Positions 1 to 8,883 of a DNA stretch of 64,000 nt are shown here, piece after piece. The stretch is from an unicellular cyanobacterium SU2 (lineage in GTDB: Bacteria > Cyanobacteriota > Cyanobacteriia > Cyanobacteriales > Microcystaceae): the NCBI GenBank assembly GCA_002110465.1, contig NEED01000001.1:62001-126000 (forward strand), read 5' to 3'. The notes beneath the pieces were generated by a model. The model saw nothing but the letters and a program-made list of their open reading frames with translations, was not told where the DNA came from and did not search any database. The position numbers and the translations under genes are program-made. How positions within the stretch are numbered: position 1 is the first letter of the stretch; every line of letters begins with the position of its first letter.

Positions 1-785
1 GGTAAATTAGCAATGGCATCTAATAACTGATAAATTCCTTTACGGGTTGTTAATGCCCCAAATAATAGAAAAACTTTTCTCTGACTTTCAATTTTTAAAC
101 TTTGTCTAAGATTAGAAAGATTAGTATTAGATATTTCAAAAGTTTCTACAGGATCAGGTAGGGAGATTAATTTAACATGAGTTTCAAATTTTTCCAAACA
201 TTTAACGGCAAAAGGGTCGAGGCAAAATAAATTTTTAAGTTGAGGATTTTTTAGAATTTGAGACAAGAAAAACTTTTGTCGCCATTGCCTGATTCCCTCT
301 TTGCAAGAAGGTATAGATTGAGTCAATTCATGATAATGAAATGAAGGACGGAAAAAAATTCCCGAAAAAGGACAGCAAGCTTTTGCTCCCACCGCTAACG
401 GTAATTCACAGGTATCAAAATACATCAGTAGACAGTGATTTACCTTTAATAAATTGGCGTATTTACAAATAATTTGCCATTCTTTGAAATTCCTTAATAC
501 TCTTTTGAGAGGAGATTTTCTGGAGTTTAAAATAGCCTCTTCTTCTAAGGTAATAGCAATAAAATTAATGTTTTCTTGGTTGTAACTTAGGGCTAGATTA
601 ACAACATCATCATGTTCTTGTAAAAATCTTGGTGAGACAACTATCTCTAAATATCCTGATAATTTATGTTCGTGCCAATACTTAATTAAATACTGAATAT
701 AGTTAGGATGATGCCCTCTAATAGAGGGATCAAATAGCATTATCTTACCAGCATTATTTTGTTTTTTAATTCTTGCTATTTCCAT
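1..785 (-). CDS. Glycosyltransferase (GT4-like), C-terminus beyond the window edge
   Basis: I translated this open frame by hand from the ATG at 785; it stays open for 261 codons to position 1. The N-terminal part reads KIMLFDPSIRGHHPNYIQYL, an opening typical of GT-B glycosyltransferases that find their acceptor through a GHHP-type loop. Near the truncated end comes LLFGALTTRKGIYQLLDAI, the usual start of the C-terminal nucleotide-sugar-binding half of family GT4. The catalytic E-x7-E region lies outside the window. The stop codon of the upstream methyltransferase (787) sits 1 nt before this ATG, so the two are almost certainly co-transcribed and perhaps translationally coupled. An internal ATG at codon 16 is an alternative start. 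Family assignment is good; donor and acceptor sugars cannot be read. Confidence 0.75.
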   Translation of the reverse strand, partial: MEIARIKKQNNAGKIMLFDPSIRGHHPNYIQYLIKYWHEHKLSGYLEIVVSPRFLQEHDDVVNLALSYNQENINFIAITLEEEAILNSRKSPLKRVLRNFKEWQIICKYANLLKVNHCLLMYFDTCELPLAVGAKACCPFSGIFFRPSFHYHELTQSIPSCKEGIRQWRQKFFLSQILKNPQLKNLFCLDPFAVKCLEKFETHVKLISLPDPVETFEISNTNLSNLRQSLKIESQRKVFLLFGALTTRKGIYQLLDAIANL

Positions 786-786
786 T

Positions 787-1650
787 TTATTTAACGCCTA
801 CAATAGTCATTCCCCGAAATAACATAGGTGTACTGGCAATCTTTTTTCGCCAAACATAAGGCAGTCTACTAAGGAGTCCTTCTATGACTTTAAGCCATCC
901 AATAGTAACCCAATTTAACGGAATAGTTAGATTGATTTTTCCCTTACTTTTTACCCAACTTACTTGAGAAAATCCTGATTGACGAAATAGAGAATACAAC
1001 TCAGTGACTGTATATTCTTTGAGATGAAATCCAGTGGCTATCTCATCAAAATAGCGGGAGATATCATGGGGGCCAGATAATCGATTAGGGGTAATACAAA
1101 TGTAAATCCCGTTGGGAGCAAGTGCGGTGTAAATATTTTGCAGTTGTTCAATAGCATCATCAGGATGTAGATGTTCCATCAATTGATGGCTATAGGCAAT
1201 ATCAACACTGTTATTAGGAACAGGAAGATTACGACCATCCGAAAGAATAAATTGAACGTTTTTCGGAAAGACTATGTTCTTTGTAATTTCATTAGAAACA
1301 TCAACCGCATAAACTTGTTTAACATAGTTAGCGACTTCTATTGATAAACTACAATCTCCTGGTCCTACTTCTAGAAAGGTTCTATCAGCCTTTAAGAAAG
1401 GACGGAGAAATTGCATTCGTTGAGTGACTACCCATGCAGTAGCTTCAGGACTAGACTTACGAGTGAGTTGAGGATGTTGAGGAACTTTTCTAAAGAGTTC
1501 ATCATAAACACTACTATACAAATATTGTCTTTCTTTTTGATTTGAATTAAGTAGTTTACTCGCTAACTCTTTTTCGATTTTGTAATGCTCGTTGATTGTT
1601 TCTAGACTTCTCTTGTCGTTTTTGGGAATGGTTATTTTTGTAAATATCAT
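787..1650 (-). CDS. Class I SAM-dependent methyltransferase
   Basis: The protein has 287 residues. Residues 92-105 carry the SAM-binding motif I (FLEVGPGDCS), followed by an acidic residue at the end of beta-2 (VYAVDVS, about 118) and by the motif LPVPNNSVDIAYS. This is the Methyltransf_11 type fold. Such proteins in polysaccharide loci usually O-methylate a sugar or a glycan end. The substrate here is not visible. It sits between a GT8-like transferase and the truncated GT4 gene with gaps of 17 nt and 1 nt, so it belongs to the exopolysaccharide operon. No transmembrane segment or signal peptide is seen, so the protein is expected in the cytoplasm. Confidence 0.8.
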   Translation of the reverse strand: MIFTKITIPKNDKRSLETINEHYKIEKELASKLLNSNQKERQYLYSSVYDELFRKVPQHPQLTRKSSPEATAWVVTQRMQFLRPFLKADRTFLEVGPGDCSLSIEVANYVKQVYAVDVSNEITKNIVFPKNVQFILSDGRNLPVPNNSVDIAYSHQLMEHLHPDDAIEQLQNIYTALAPNGIYICITPNRLSGPHDISRYFDEIATGFHLKEYTVTELYSLFRQSGFSQVSWVKSKGKINLTIPLNWVTIGWLKVIEGLLSRLPYVWRKKIASTPMLFRGMTIVGVK

Positions 1651-1667
1651 TTTATTTCAGGTTTGTC

Positions 1668-2471
1668 TCAAACTTGATTAAAGAAAACATTTAGTCTATG
1701 TTTTACTCTGTATTTCCAAGATTTTTCCCAAGGAATACATTGATTCGTTGCTGGATTCCAACATCTATGCTTGGTAATCTTATTGATTTTTAGTTTTAAT
1801 TTTTCGTAATCTTCAGGTTGACATTTTTTGTATCTGCCATGAATAATTCGTACAGGCTCATTGAGAGTTGCAAGAAAAGGAATTCTCGTATTCCATTCAT
1901 TAGAAAGTACATGAATTTTAGAATCAGATTCTAGCCAAGCTTCCATAAAAGAAGTTTGATCTCCTTCTTGACCAAGAGTGCCTGTTATGATTTTTTCTTG
2001 ATATCTGTTTAGCCATTTTTCAAAGAGCAATTTATTTTTTGAGTTTTTTGTATATGCTATAACACCAGTATTTAATGTTGAACAAGCACCCACAGATTTT
2101 CCAGCTATGTGAACTTTATTTCGTTCTACTGGTGCAGGAGCCATAGCTATATCAAAGAAATCTAACAAGTCAAATATTTCTTGACAGTCATCACAAAAAT
2201 ATGTGTCTGTATCAACAAATAAAGTTTTCTGATAAGGAGATTCTTTATATAAATGTCTTACTTTAAAAACTTTACCTTCAAGCGATTTCGTTGGATCTGT
2301 TGGAAAAAACATGACCCGATTAAAAATATTGTTTCTAACTTCTTTATCTGCTATTAGAGTAATATTAGCATCCTTATTAAGGCGTTTTAAACTCTCAGCC
2401 GATACAGTTGCTTCTTGAATATATTTATTTCCAGCAGCAACATAAACATATCCAAAGGAGTTATTATTCAT
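1668..2471 (-). CDS. GT-A fold glycosyltransferase, GT8-like
   Basis: The protein has 267 residues. It opens with FGYVYVAAGNKYIQEA and has a DTD metal/nucleotide-sugar motif at residues 87-89 (LFVDTDTYF), followed by STLNTGVIAY and a C-terminal IIHGRYKK. This order of motifs is that of GT8-like or nucleotide-diphospho-sugar transferase enzymes. It probably adds one sugar of the repeat unit on the cytoplasmic side of the membrane. The ATG at 2471 is the natural start. A 147-bp gap separates it from the sulfotransferase upstream, leaving room for an internal promoter, although none stands out. The donor sugar is unknown. Confidence 0.7.
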   Translation of the reverse strand: MNNNSFGYVYVAAGNKYIQEATVSAESLKRLNKDANITLIADKEVRNNIFNRVMFFPTDPTKSLEGKVFKVRHLYKESPYQKTLFVDTDTYFCDDCQEIFDLLDFFDIAMAPAPVERNKVHIAGKSVGACSTLNTGVIAYTKNSKNKLLFEKWLNRYQEKIITGTLGQEGDQTSFMEAWLESDSKIHVLSNEWNTRIPFLATLNEPVRIIHGRYKKCQPEDYEKLKLKINKITKHRCWNPATNQCIPWEKSWKYRVKHRLNVFFNQV

Positions 2472-2618
2472 GATTTTTACCTACTTAAGTTTTTGTCAAT
2501 GAAAATTAATTCTTTTGGTTTTACAAAACTTAGAACATCGATAAAAGTCCTAAAGGTTTTGTCAGATTTACTGTTGACATGAAAAACAGCTTAAGACTGC
2601 TACAACAGGTTTATTTAA

Positions 2619-3542
2619 TTAAATAGTGGTATCGGCATACTTGAGTTGTTTAATATTTTGATAGTTTTCCTCGATAAAAGCATCAAGTGCTTTTTGTTCG
2701 TTAGGGGTTAAAATTTCACGCCAGCGAGAGTTCCGTTGAGAATCAAGTCTTGAAATAGAAGAAAAAGGAGCAGGGGCAAGATCTAAATCTGAACAGATTT
2801 TATTGAGAGTAGCTTTGGGTTGTTGTAATAAATCCTGATGTCTGCATAGTGTTACTGATTGAAACCCTAAACATTTTTTTTCAATTGTTTGATAAACTCG
2901 CAGCCAATATTCGGCAATTACTCTGACATCACCCCCTGGAAAAGAGCGTGACCTTTCTACTTCCTTTAAATCATGGTTAGGAACCCACTCCCAACCAAAT
3001 TCAGAATTATGGGGTAAGAAATGCTTACATTTATATCTTTGATTGAGTTTTTGCCAAAGGGGTTTGATACTGGCTACGGTACTTCTAATATCTCGGCTGG
3101 TAACTACGAGTCTAGCATCGGGAAAAATTTCACTGACAAATGGAAGTTTATTCCATAAATGAGGGCTTTTATTGAGAAAATAAGTATTCTTAGTACCACC
3201 TTGAATGAATACAAGCTTGGCGAATCCCTGTCGAACTGAGTCGGCGCGTTCTTGGGTGACATCAGTTTTTCCTAGGGGAGGAGACTGTCTATGTCCTGTA
3301 GTAGGACAGGCAATTTTTATATTGGCAAAATCACACCATTCTCTAGATAGTTCAAATCTCAAATATTTTACGTTGGGATGCTCCCCAAGAGTTTGGGCAA
3401 TCAAAGTCGTTGCACCTCGCGCTGTCCCAACCAAAAAAATAGGTTGGCGAATAGGAGGTGGTTCATCTAAAAGAAGTTGAAGTTTTCTGCTTTCTTTGCT
3501 GATCTTTTGGGTGATTTTTTCAATTTTTTCGGTGATACTCAT
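2619..3542 (-). CDS. Sulfotransferase family protein
   Basis: With the ATG at 3542 the protein has 307 residues; a longer frame begins with TTG at 3575 and I consider it less likely. The 5'-phosphosulfate-binding loop is clear at residues 35-46 (IFLVGTARGATT), and a 3'-phosphate-binding segment LVVTSRDIRSTVAS follows about 110 residues later. These are the two PAPS-binding elements of the sulfotransferase family. A short charged N-terminal helix comes before the P-loop. It lies inside a run of glycosyltransferase genes, which supports sulfation of the nascent polysaccharide. It is one of five sulfotransferase-type genes in the locus. The acceptor is unknown. Confidence 0.75.
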   Translation of the reverse strand: MSITEKIEKITQKISKESRKLQLLLDEPPPIRQPIFLVGTARGATTLIAQTLGEHPNVKYLRFELSREWCDFANIKIACPTTGHRQSPPLGKTDVTQERADSVRQGFAKLVFIQGGTKNTYFLNKSPHLWNKLPFVSEIFPDARLVVTSRDIRSTVASIKPLWQKLNQRYKCKHFLPHNSEFGWEWVPNHDLKEVERSRSFPGGDVRVIAEYWLRVYQTIEKKCLGFQSVTLCRHQDLLQQPKATLNKICSDLDLAPAPFSSISRLDSQRNSRWREILTPNEQKALDAFIEENYQNIKQLKYADTTI

Positions 3543-3630
3543 AAGACTTGTTAGAGACTTTTTTGACGGGTGCAAAAGGTTTAACTAAGTTAGAGAACGA
3601 TTGGGATAATTAGATCGGGGATTTATTCAA

Positions 3631-4632
3631 TTAAGATTTAACCATCGAGAGACAGAATTTCTTAACTGATCTAAAGGTTTGAAACAAGGTAGGAAACTGT
3701 TGGGATAACTTTTTTCCATAAATCTGAAAGTTAGGTAAAAAATCTTCGATATGAAGTAAAATATTGGCATAAAAATTATTGACCCCTAAATAATCCTGAA
3801 AACATTTTTTTCTAAAAAATGTCATTGGTTGATGATAAACTTCTGTTCTGGCTAATAAGGGACTATTAATCCCTCCTGCCCAATGAATAACTGTGGCATC
3901 ATTCTCTTGTAGAATCGCTCTGTTACTTTCTAGGCTAAAACGTTTTCTGAGGGATAAGTTATCAATAAAATGACTGCCAAAAAATTGTAGATTTTCATTT
4001 TTTATCCGAAACTTACCTTCTTGTACTCCTCGAAAAATCATTAAGTTTAATAATCCTTGGTCACCAAACTTAAACATTCCTGGATGCTTTTTACGAAGCT
4101 CAAGCATTTTTTCATAATCAGCCAACTCAAAAATTCCCTTTTTAGCAAAGAAAACCCCTGAAACAAAGTAATTATATCGATAGTCTCGCCAATTGAAGTC
4201 TGGGAAACATTTTTCAATTTCTTTGGTATTAAAAAAATATCGATTGATTCCCTGATCATTTAAACAATTATTTTCTGTTCGATCAACAACAAAATCAAAA
4301 TTGTCAAAATCCGCATATTTAAGGAGATTTCCCCAAGCAATAGTATCGGCATCCAGAAACAAAAAATGCTCAAAAGGGCTTTCCCAAAAGGCGACCATTT
4401 TTGTTAACCCATAGCCAAAACTTTTGTTTCTTAAAACTGAGTTAGTGACATCATCACGATAAATAACCTGTACCTCATAGGCTTTGACAACTTCAGCAAC
4501 AGGAAATGCTCCATCCACTAATAAACAAATGGGAATATTTCCTAAAAAATATCGAATGCTGGCACAGCATCCTTTGGCAAACCGATAATCTTTTTTATAG
4601 CAGGCTATTATAATGCCAAAATCTTTGTTCAT
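3631..4632 (-). CDS. GT-A fold glycosyltransferase with DAD motif
   Basis: The protein has 333 residues. Its N-terminus (DFGIIIACYKKDYRFAKGCC) and the DAD motif at residues 94-96 (FLFLDADTIAWG) mark a GT-A type nucleotide-sugar transferase that is only distantly GT8-like. A later segment, GDQGLLNLMIF, corresponds to the DQ..LN acceptor-side motif seen in such enzymes. VIHWAGG near residue 250 would be the third conserved block (HxxG type). The gene stands between the sulfotransferase and a GT2 gene, all on the minus strand with gaps of about 50-90 nt. It is presumably one of the repeat-unit transferases; its sugar cannot be told. Confidence 0.65.
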   Translation of the reverse strand: MNKDFGIIIACYKKDYRFAKGCCASIRYFLGNIPICLLVDGAFPVAEVVKAYEVQVIYRDDVTNSVLRNKSFGYGLTKMVAFWESPFEHFLFLDADTIAWGNLLKYADFDNFDFVVDRTENNCLNDQGINRYFFNTKEIEKCFPDFNWRDYRYNYFVSGVFFAKKGIFELADYEKMLELRKKHPGMFKFGDQGLLNLMIFRGVQEGKFRIKNENLQFFGSHFIDNLSLRKRFSLESNRAILQENDATVIHWAGGINSPLLARTEVYHQPMTFFRKKCFQDYLGVNNFYANILLHIEDFLPNFQIYGKKLSQQFPTLFQTFRSVKKFCLSMVKS

Positions 4633-4683
4633 AACTATTCAAATCCTCAGCTAAATATTGGAAATTAATCATTGATAATTTGG

Positions 4684-5631
4684 TCAAACAGCAACTTTTT
4701 TAGTCGGTGTTCCATAAACAACTTTATTAAAAAGCTGTATCATTGCTTGTAGGATTTCTTTGGTCAACCCTTTCCATTTCCAAGACAGCCATCTACTCAT
4801 TTGAAGATAACAAGATATCTGTTCAGACCACTTCATTGGAACCCGATTAATAGCCCTAATATACTGAATAAATAGTTTCCAGTGGGGAAGAATAATTTTT
4901 CCCTGATTACTTGGATCAAACCAAACAGCAAGTTCATGGAAACCTAATCTTTCCCTGGTCGCTCGTGATGTTTGGGAATGATATCTAAAAAAGAAAAGAT
5001 ATTCAGGCACTTCATAGAATTCCCCTAAAAGAAGGAGTTCTCCTCCTAACACTAATTCTGACCATAAATAATTGTCAATTAGATCTGTTTTTTTCAGTGC
5101 ATTAGCTCTAATTAATCCGAAACAATGATTGGCATGAATAAATCCCCGTTTCTTCCATGAATCGTGATATTGTTTAAAACGTTCGTGGGGATGGGGCAAA
5201 TGAAAATCAATCAGGTTTGAGCGTTGGCGCAGATGATTGTTGTCTTCATCAATACAAACCTCGGCGGTGTAGCATAAAACAACTGAAGGTTTTTGATCTA
5301 AAATTTCAACACATCGTTCGAGAAAAGTTGGTGCTAATAAATCGTCATCAGCTGCCCATTTAAAATATTCACCCTGAGCTAATTCAAAAGTTCGATTGTA
5401 ATTGCGGGCGGCACCAAGGTTAGTGTCGTTGCGATAATAACGAATACGTGGGTCTTGATGGGCATAGTCTTGACAAATCTGCTCAGTTGCATCTGTCGAA
5501 GCATTATCGCAAATAATTAGCTCAAAATCTGTAAAAGTTTGTGCTAAGATCGAATCTATTGCTTGTTTTAGAAATTTTTCGCCGTTATAAACAGGCATTC
5601 CGATACTTACGCGAGGTTGGTAACTGTTCAT
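4684..5631 (-). CDS. Glycosyltransferase family 2
   Basis: The protein has 315 residues with a textbook GT2 N-terminal domain: VSIGMPVYNGEKFLKQAIDS at residues 8-27, the nucleotide-binding segment IICDNASTDAT near 39-49, and a DDD metal-binding motif at 95-97 (KWAADDDLLAP). The C-terminal third is less conserved and has no clear membrane span. Its start at 5631 lies inside the end of the upstream GT4 gene (47-nt overlap), a sign of tight co-expression. GT2 enzymes of this size usually transfer a sugar to the lipid-linked repeat unit in the cytoplasm. Confidence 0.85.
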   Translation of the reverse strand: MNSYQPRVSIGMPVYNGEKFLKQAIDSILAQTFTDFELIICDNASTDATEQICQDYAHQDPRIRYYRNDTNLGAARNYNRTFELAQGEYFKWAADDDLLAPTFLERCVEILDQKPSVVLCYTAEVCIDEDNNHLRQRSNLIDFHLPHPHERFKQYHDSWKKRGFIHANHCFGLIRANALKKTDLIDNYLWSELVLGGELLLLGEFYEVPEYLFFFRYHSQTSRATRERLGFHELAVWFDPSNQGKIILPHWKLFIQYIRAINRVPMKWSEQISCYLQMSRWLSWKWKGLTKEILQAMIQLFNKVVYGTPTKKVAV

Positions 5632-6760
5632 CTTTAGATGTCTCTGATGGTTGACAAAAACCTAATACTTCAAGATATTGTTTTGTTGCAGCTTCTAAAG
5701 TGAACTGCTCAAGCCATGACGATTCAACAGTTTTGGGTGTATCTTCTAGTGTGGCCAAAATCCCATGAGCTAAGGCCTTGCTATCCCCAACAGGGACAAG
5801 GAAGCCGTACTTCCCGTTATCCAAAATCTCCGATGGACCACTGTGGCAATTGGTAGACACCACGGGAGTTCCGACAGCCATTGCTTCAATTAAGACAGTA
5901 GGCAACCCTTCCCAAGCTGAAGACAGGACAAAGACGGCTGAACGAGCCATATAAGGGTAGGGATTATCGACATAGCCAAGGAAGGCCACATCTTCGTTTA
6001 AGTCCAACTCATTGACTAAAGCTTCGAGTTGAGGGCGATCAGGCCCCCAACCCAAAATTATCAGTCGTACCGATCGAATTTGTCTTACCTCAGCAAAAGC
6101 GCGGATCAGGGTGGGGAAATCTTTTTGGACTTCTAATTTTCCTACCCCTAAGATCACTGGAGGCTCCCCAGGACAAAACCAGGGATGATCCAAAGGCTGT
6201 TGTGCTTTCTCTCGTAGGTCAGAACTGATTACTGGGTTATAAATCGTTCGGATGGAGTCTCTGGGGAGTCCAGTAAAGTTGGCTAGGTCTTGGGCGGCTT
6301 CGTGAGATACGGTGATGATACCATCTGCCCATGGATAGAAATGCTTGACAAAATAGGGAATTAAGTATTTCCGAATCTTGCTTGTCTGTCGAAGAGCATG
6401 GGAAATGGTGTTATGCTCAGTCACCATTATCGCCGTAGGCACTCTAGCAAGACGTTTAGCCCACAAAGCGATCTCGTTGGCATAATGCATCGCTGAGATC
6501 AGCCCTATAGGGTTTTCCTGTTTCAGGTATCTTGTCAAAGCCAAAACGTTTGTTAGCAACCTATCAGCATCTAAATCAATAAGGCGCATCTGTGAGGGGA
6601 CTTTTTTAAGATGAGGTCCCCATGCTTTGCCTAGGATTAGATCTACTTCTATCCCTTGCTCGATCAAACCAGACCCTAAATTAAGCATGACTTTTTCTGC
6701 ACCACCACCACCAAGACTACGCAGAAACAGGGCAATACGCGGGGGATTTTTAACTATCAT
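5585..6760 (-). CDS. Glycosyltransferase family 4 (GT-B fold)
   Basis: I place the start at the ATG at 6760, giving 391 residues. The frame extends 12 codons further upstream, but the 6760 start gives a neat 11-nt overlap with the end of the preceding gene. The glycine-rich GGGGAEKV loop is at residues 17-24. The C-terminal half has GVGKLEVQKDFPTLIRAF and the catalytic E-x7-E region in SSAWEGLPTVLIEAMAVGTP. These are classic GT4 features. It is one of two adjacent GT4 genes and its 3' end overlaps the next gene by 47 nt. Confidence 0.88.
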   Translation of the reverse strand: MIVKNPPRIALFLRSLGGGGAEKVMLNLGSGLIEQGIEVDLILGKAWGPHLKKVPSQMRLIDLDADRLLTNVLALTRYLKQENPIGLISAMHYANEIALWAKRLARVPTAIMVTEHNTISHALRQTSKIRKYLIPYFVKHFYPWADGIITVSHEAAQDLANFTGLPRDSIRTIYNPVISSDLREKAQQPLDHPWFCPGEPPVILGVGKLEVQKDFPTLIRAFAEVRQIRSVRLIILGWGPDRPQLEALVNELDLNEDVAFLGYVDNPYPYMARSAVFVLSSAWEGLPTVLIEAMAVGTPVVSTNCHSGPSEILDNGKYGFLVPVGDSKALAHGILATLEDTPKTVESSWLEQFTLEAATKQYLEVLGFCQPSETSKDEQLPTSRKYRNACL

Positions 6761-8006
6761 AAGTTGGCTTTGTTTTGAGAATTTCTTGATAAACACACAG
6801 ATAGCGACGAGCTTGTAATTCTAAGCTGAATTCTTGCTTGGCTTTCTGACGGGAATGATCACAGAGTTTTTGGTGGCGATCGCTGTCTTCTAAGATCCAA
6901 CGAATTCCTCTGGCTAAATCCTCAATCTCAAAGGGATCAGCTAAGTAGCCATTAAGTTGATGGTCAATAATATCTTTCAGTCCAGTAGCGGCAAAGGCAA
7001 CGACTGGAGTCCCACAGGCCAGAGCTTCAGAGGCTGTTTGTCCAAAGGCTTCTTGGGTCGAGGGAACGACCATCACATCAGCACAAGAGTAAATCAATGC
7101 CAAAGACATATCATCGCGGAATTCACCGAGATAGTGCGTTTTAAACCCTAAATCCAGGGGACTATCTGGTTGAGAACTGCCAAAAATTACCAGTTCTAGT
7201 TTGTCTTGCCACCCCCATTGAATCAACTGTTTCAAGGCCGGTTCAAGTAAATGTAATCCTTTCCTTTTGTTGTTAGTTGTTCCTGGGGATGCACCAAATA
7301 AAATAAGTTGCTTATCCTGGGGCAAATTGAGAAGGTTTCGAGCTATCTTTTGCTCGATGGGTTTGTACTTTTCTAAATTAAGACCATGGGGAATCACTTC
7401 TACTCGCACATTTTTCAATAGGGAGCTTGATTTAGCAGATTGAGCCAGCCATAAGCTAGGACTAATAATAGTTAAATTGAGTTTTTTCCAGGCTTTTGCT
7501 TTCCGTTGCCATACCCATCGAGATAAGTCCCAATTTTTTTGACTTTTCAGTTGAGGACAAGCACCGCAGGAAGTTTGATAGCGATCGCACTCTTGAGTGT
7601 AATGACATCCTCCTGTAAATGGCCACATATCATGAAGCGTCCACAGCAAAGGTGTGTGAAACTTTGCCAAGGTTTCAATTGGCACAAAGCCATTACAAAT
7701 CCAATGTAAATTAATGATATCTGGAGCAAGGGGCTTAACGGTTTTTAGTAAGGAATCGGGAAACCACTGTAGGGAAAACATCCCTGAATTTCGATTAGGA
7801 AAAAGTCTTAACGGTAAGTTATTTGAAGGAGGCCCTAACTTAGTTAATATGGCTCGATCAGCAATGACTGTTTGCTCAGAACTTGATTTAGCTCGTACCA
7901 ACATCTTAGAGGGAACATTAATAGTTTGCAAACCCTGATGTAGACGATAGGCAGCGCGGGCTGCTCCTCCATCAAGATCGGAGGTACTTAAATGTAAAAT
8001 TTTCAT
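6750..8006 (-). CDS. Glycosyltransferase family 4 with a Cys cluster
   Basis: The protein has 418 residues. It opens with KILHLSTSDLDGGAARAAYR, typical of a WcaI/WcaC-like subgroup of GT4. That subgroup also has a four-cysteine insert, seen here at C134, C140, C147 and C150 (TGGCHYTQEC...CGAC), which may bind a metal. The C-terminal half shows LFGASPGTTNNKRKGLHLL and a catalytic region STQEAFGQTASEALACGTPV. The stop codon overlaps the start of the next GT4 gene by 11 nt. The enzyme should act in the cytoplasm on a lipid-linked glycan. The sugar is unknown. Confidence 0.88.
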   Translation of the reverse strand: MKILHLSTSDLDGGAARAAYRLHQGLQTINVPSKMLVRAKSSSEQTVIADRAILTKLGPPSNNLPLRLFPNRNSGMFSLQWFPDSLLKTVKPLAPDIINLHWICNGFVPIETLAKFHTPLLWTLHDMWPFTGGCHYTQECDRYQTSCGACPQLKSQKNWDLSRWVWQRKAKAWKKLNLTIISPSLWLAQSAKSSSLLKNVRVEVIPHGLNLEKYKPIEQKIARNLLNLPQDKQLILFGASPGTTNNKRKGLHLLEPALKQLIQWGWQDKLELVIFGSSQPDSPLDLGFKTHYLGEFRDDMSLALIYSCADVMVVPSTQEAFGQTASEALACGTPVVAFAATGLKDIIDHQLNGYLADPFEIEDLARGIRWILEDSDRHQKLCDHSRQKAKQEFSLELQARRYLCVYQEILKTKPTYDS

Positions 8007-8045
8007 CCAAGAGAAGTAATAACTAATAAATAATCACTATTAATT

Positions 8046-8849
8046 TCAGATTGCACAAGATTTTAAGCTTTCATAAATTGCATAGGATTGCTCATAAATT
8101 TTTTTGTTTTCTGATAAGTCAAAGTCATTTAAAAGTTTCTCTTTGAGATCATTTCTAACTTTTGAAGGTCTGCTAATAGCTGTTTCAATATCAATTATTT
8201 TTTTCTGTTCATGAGACTTGATCGTTTTTTCTTCTATCCGATAAAAGCATCGATCAACATTTTCCTGATTATGAATAAAGTTTTGATAATCTGTCTTAAA
8301 TCTTTTATTAATTTGAGAAATAACTAAATTAAAGTTATTGGTTACTGTTTCAAAATTTGCCAAGATAATTTTATCTTTATAAGGGATGATCTTCTGATAA
8401 TACTGTAGATATTGTTTCAACACACCTTTGATAGAAGCATAAGTATAATCAAAGGAGTAATTACGAATAATCAAGGATACCGTGGCATCTTTTGGGTGAC
8501 GAATCAACACCAGAACAGGTAGATTTTTCTTGACTGCAGCAATAATTTGTGCGGGATCATGTCGATGATGAGCAATTTTAATTTTATTATGTTGAGCTAA
8601 TGTCAATGCACTGACAGCGAAGGAATTAGCTGATCTCGGAAATCCGTCTATGATGATATCAGTATCATGACTAAGCAAACGACCCCCATAGTTGCCACGG
8701 ATACTAAAACTATCTCTCCAGTGGGTATAGGGGATATATAACTCTGGGTATTGAGCCAAGAAAATATGAATATTATCCCGCAATTGTTCCTTGATTATTT
8801 TAATAATTTTCAATTGCTTTAATATTGAATCTTTTGATTTTATTTCCAT
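8046..8849 (-). CDS. Sulfotransferase domain protein
   Basis: The protein has 267 residues. The 5'-phosphosulfate loop is IIIDGFPRSANSF at residues 65-77. The 3'-phosphate-binding motif is LVLIRHPKDATVSLIIRN at 113-130, with the Arg and Ser expected for PAPS contact. The protein lacks a signal peptide. Together with the neighbouring acyltransferase and glycosyltransferases it points to modification of an exported glycan. It is quite different in sequence from the other four sulfotransferases in the locus, so they are not recent copies of one gene and may act on different positions of the glycan. Confidence 0.72.
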   Translation of the reverse strand: MEIKSKDSILKQLKIIKIIKEQLRDNIHIFLAQYPELYIPYTHWRDSFSIRGNYGGRLLSHDTDIIIDGFPRSANSFAVSALTLAQHNKIKIAHHRHDPAQIIAAVKKNLPVLVLIRHPKDATVSLIIRNYSFDYTYASIKGVLKQYLQYYQKIIPYKDKIILANFETVTNNFNLVISQINKRFKTDYQNFIHNQENVDRCFYRIEEKTIKSHEQKKIIDIETAISRPSKVRNDLKEKLLNDFDLSENKKIYEQSYAIYESLKSCAI

Positions 8850-8883
8850 TTGATTTAAAAATATTGTCGTAAATTAAATTAAA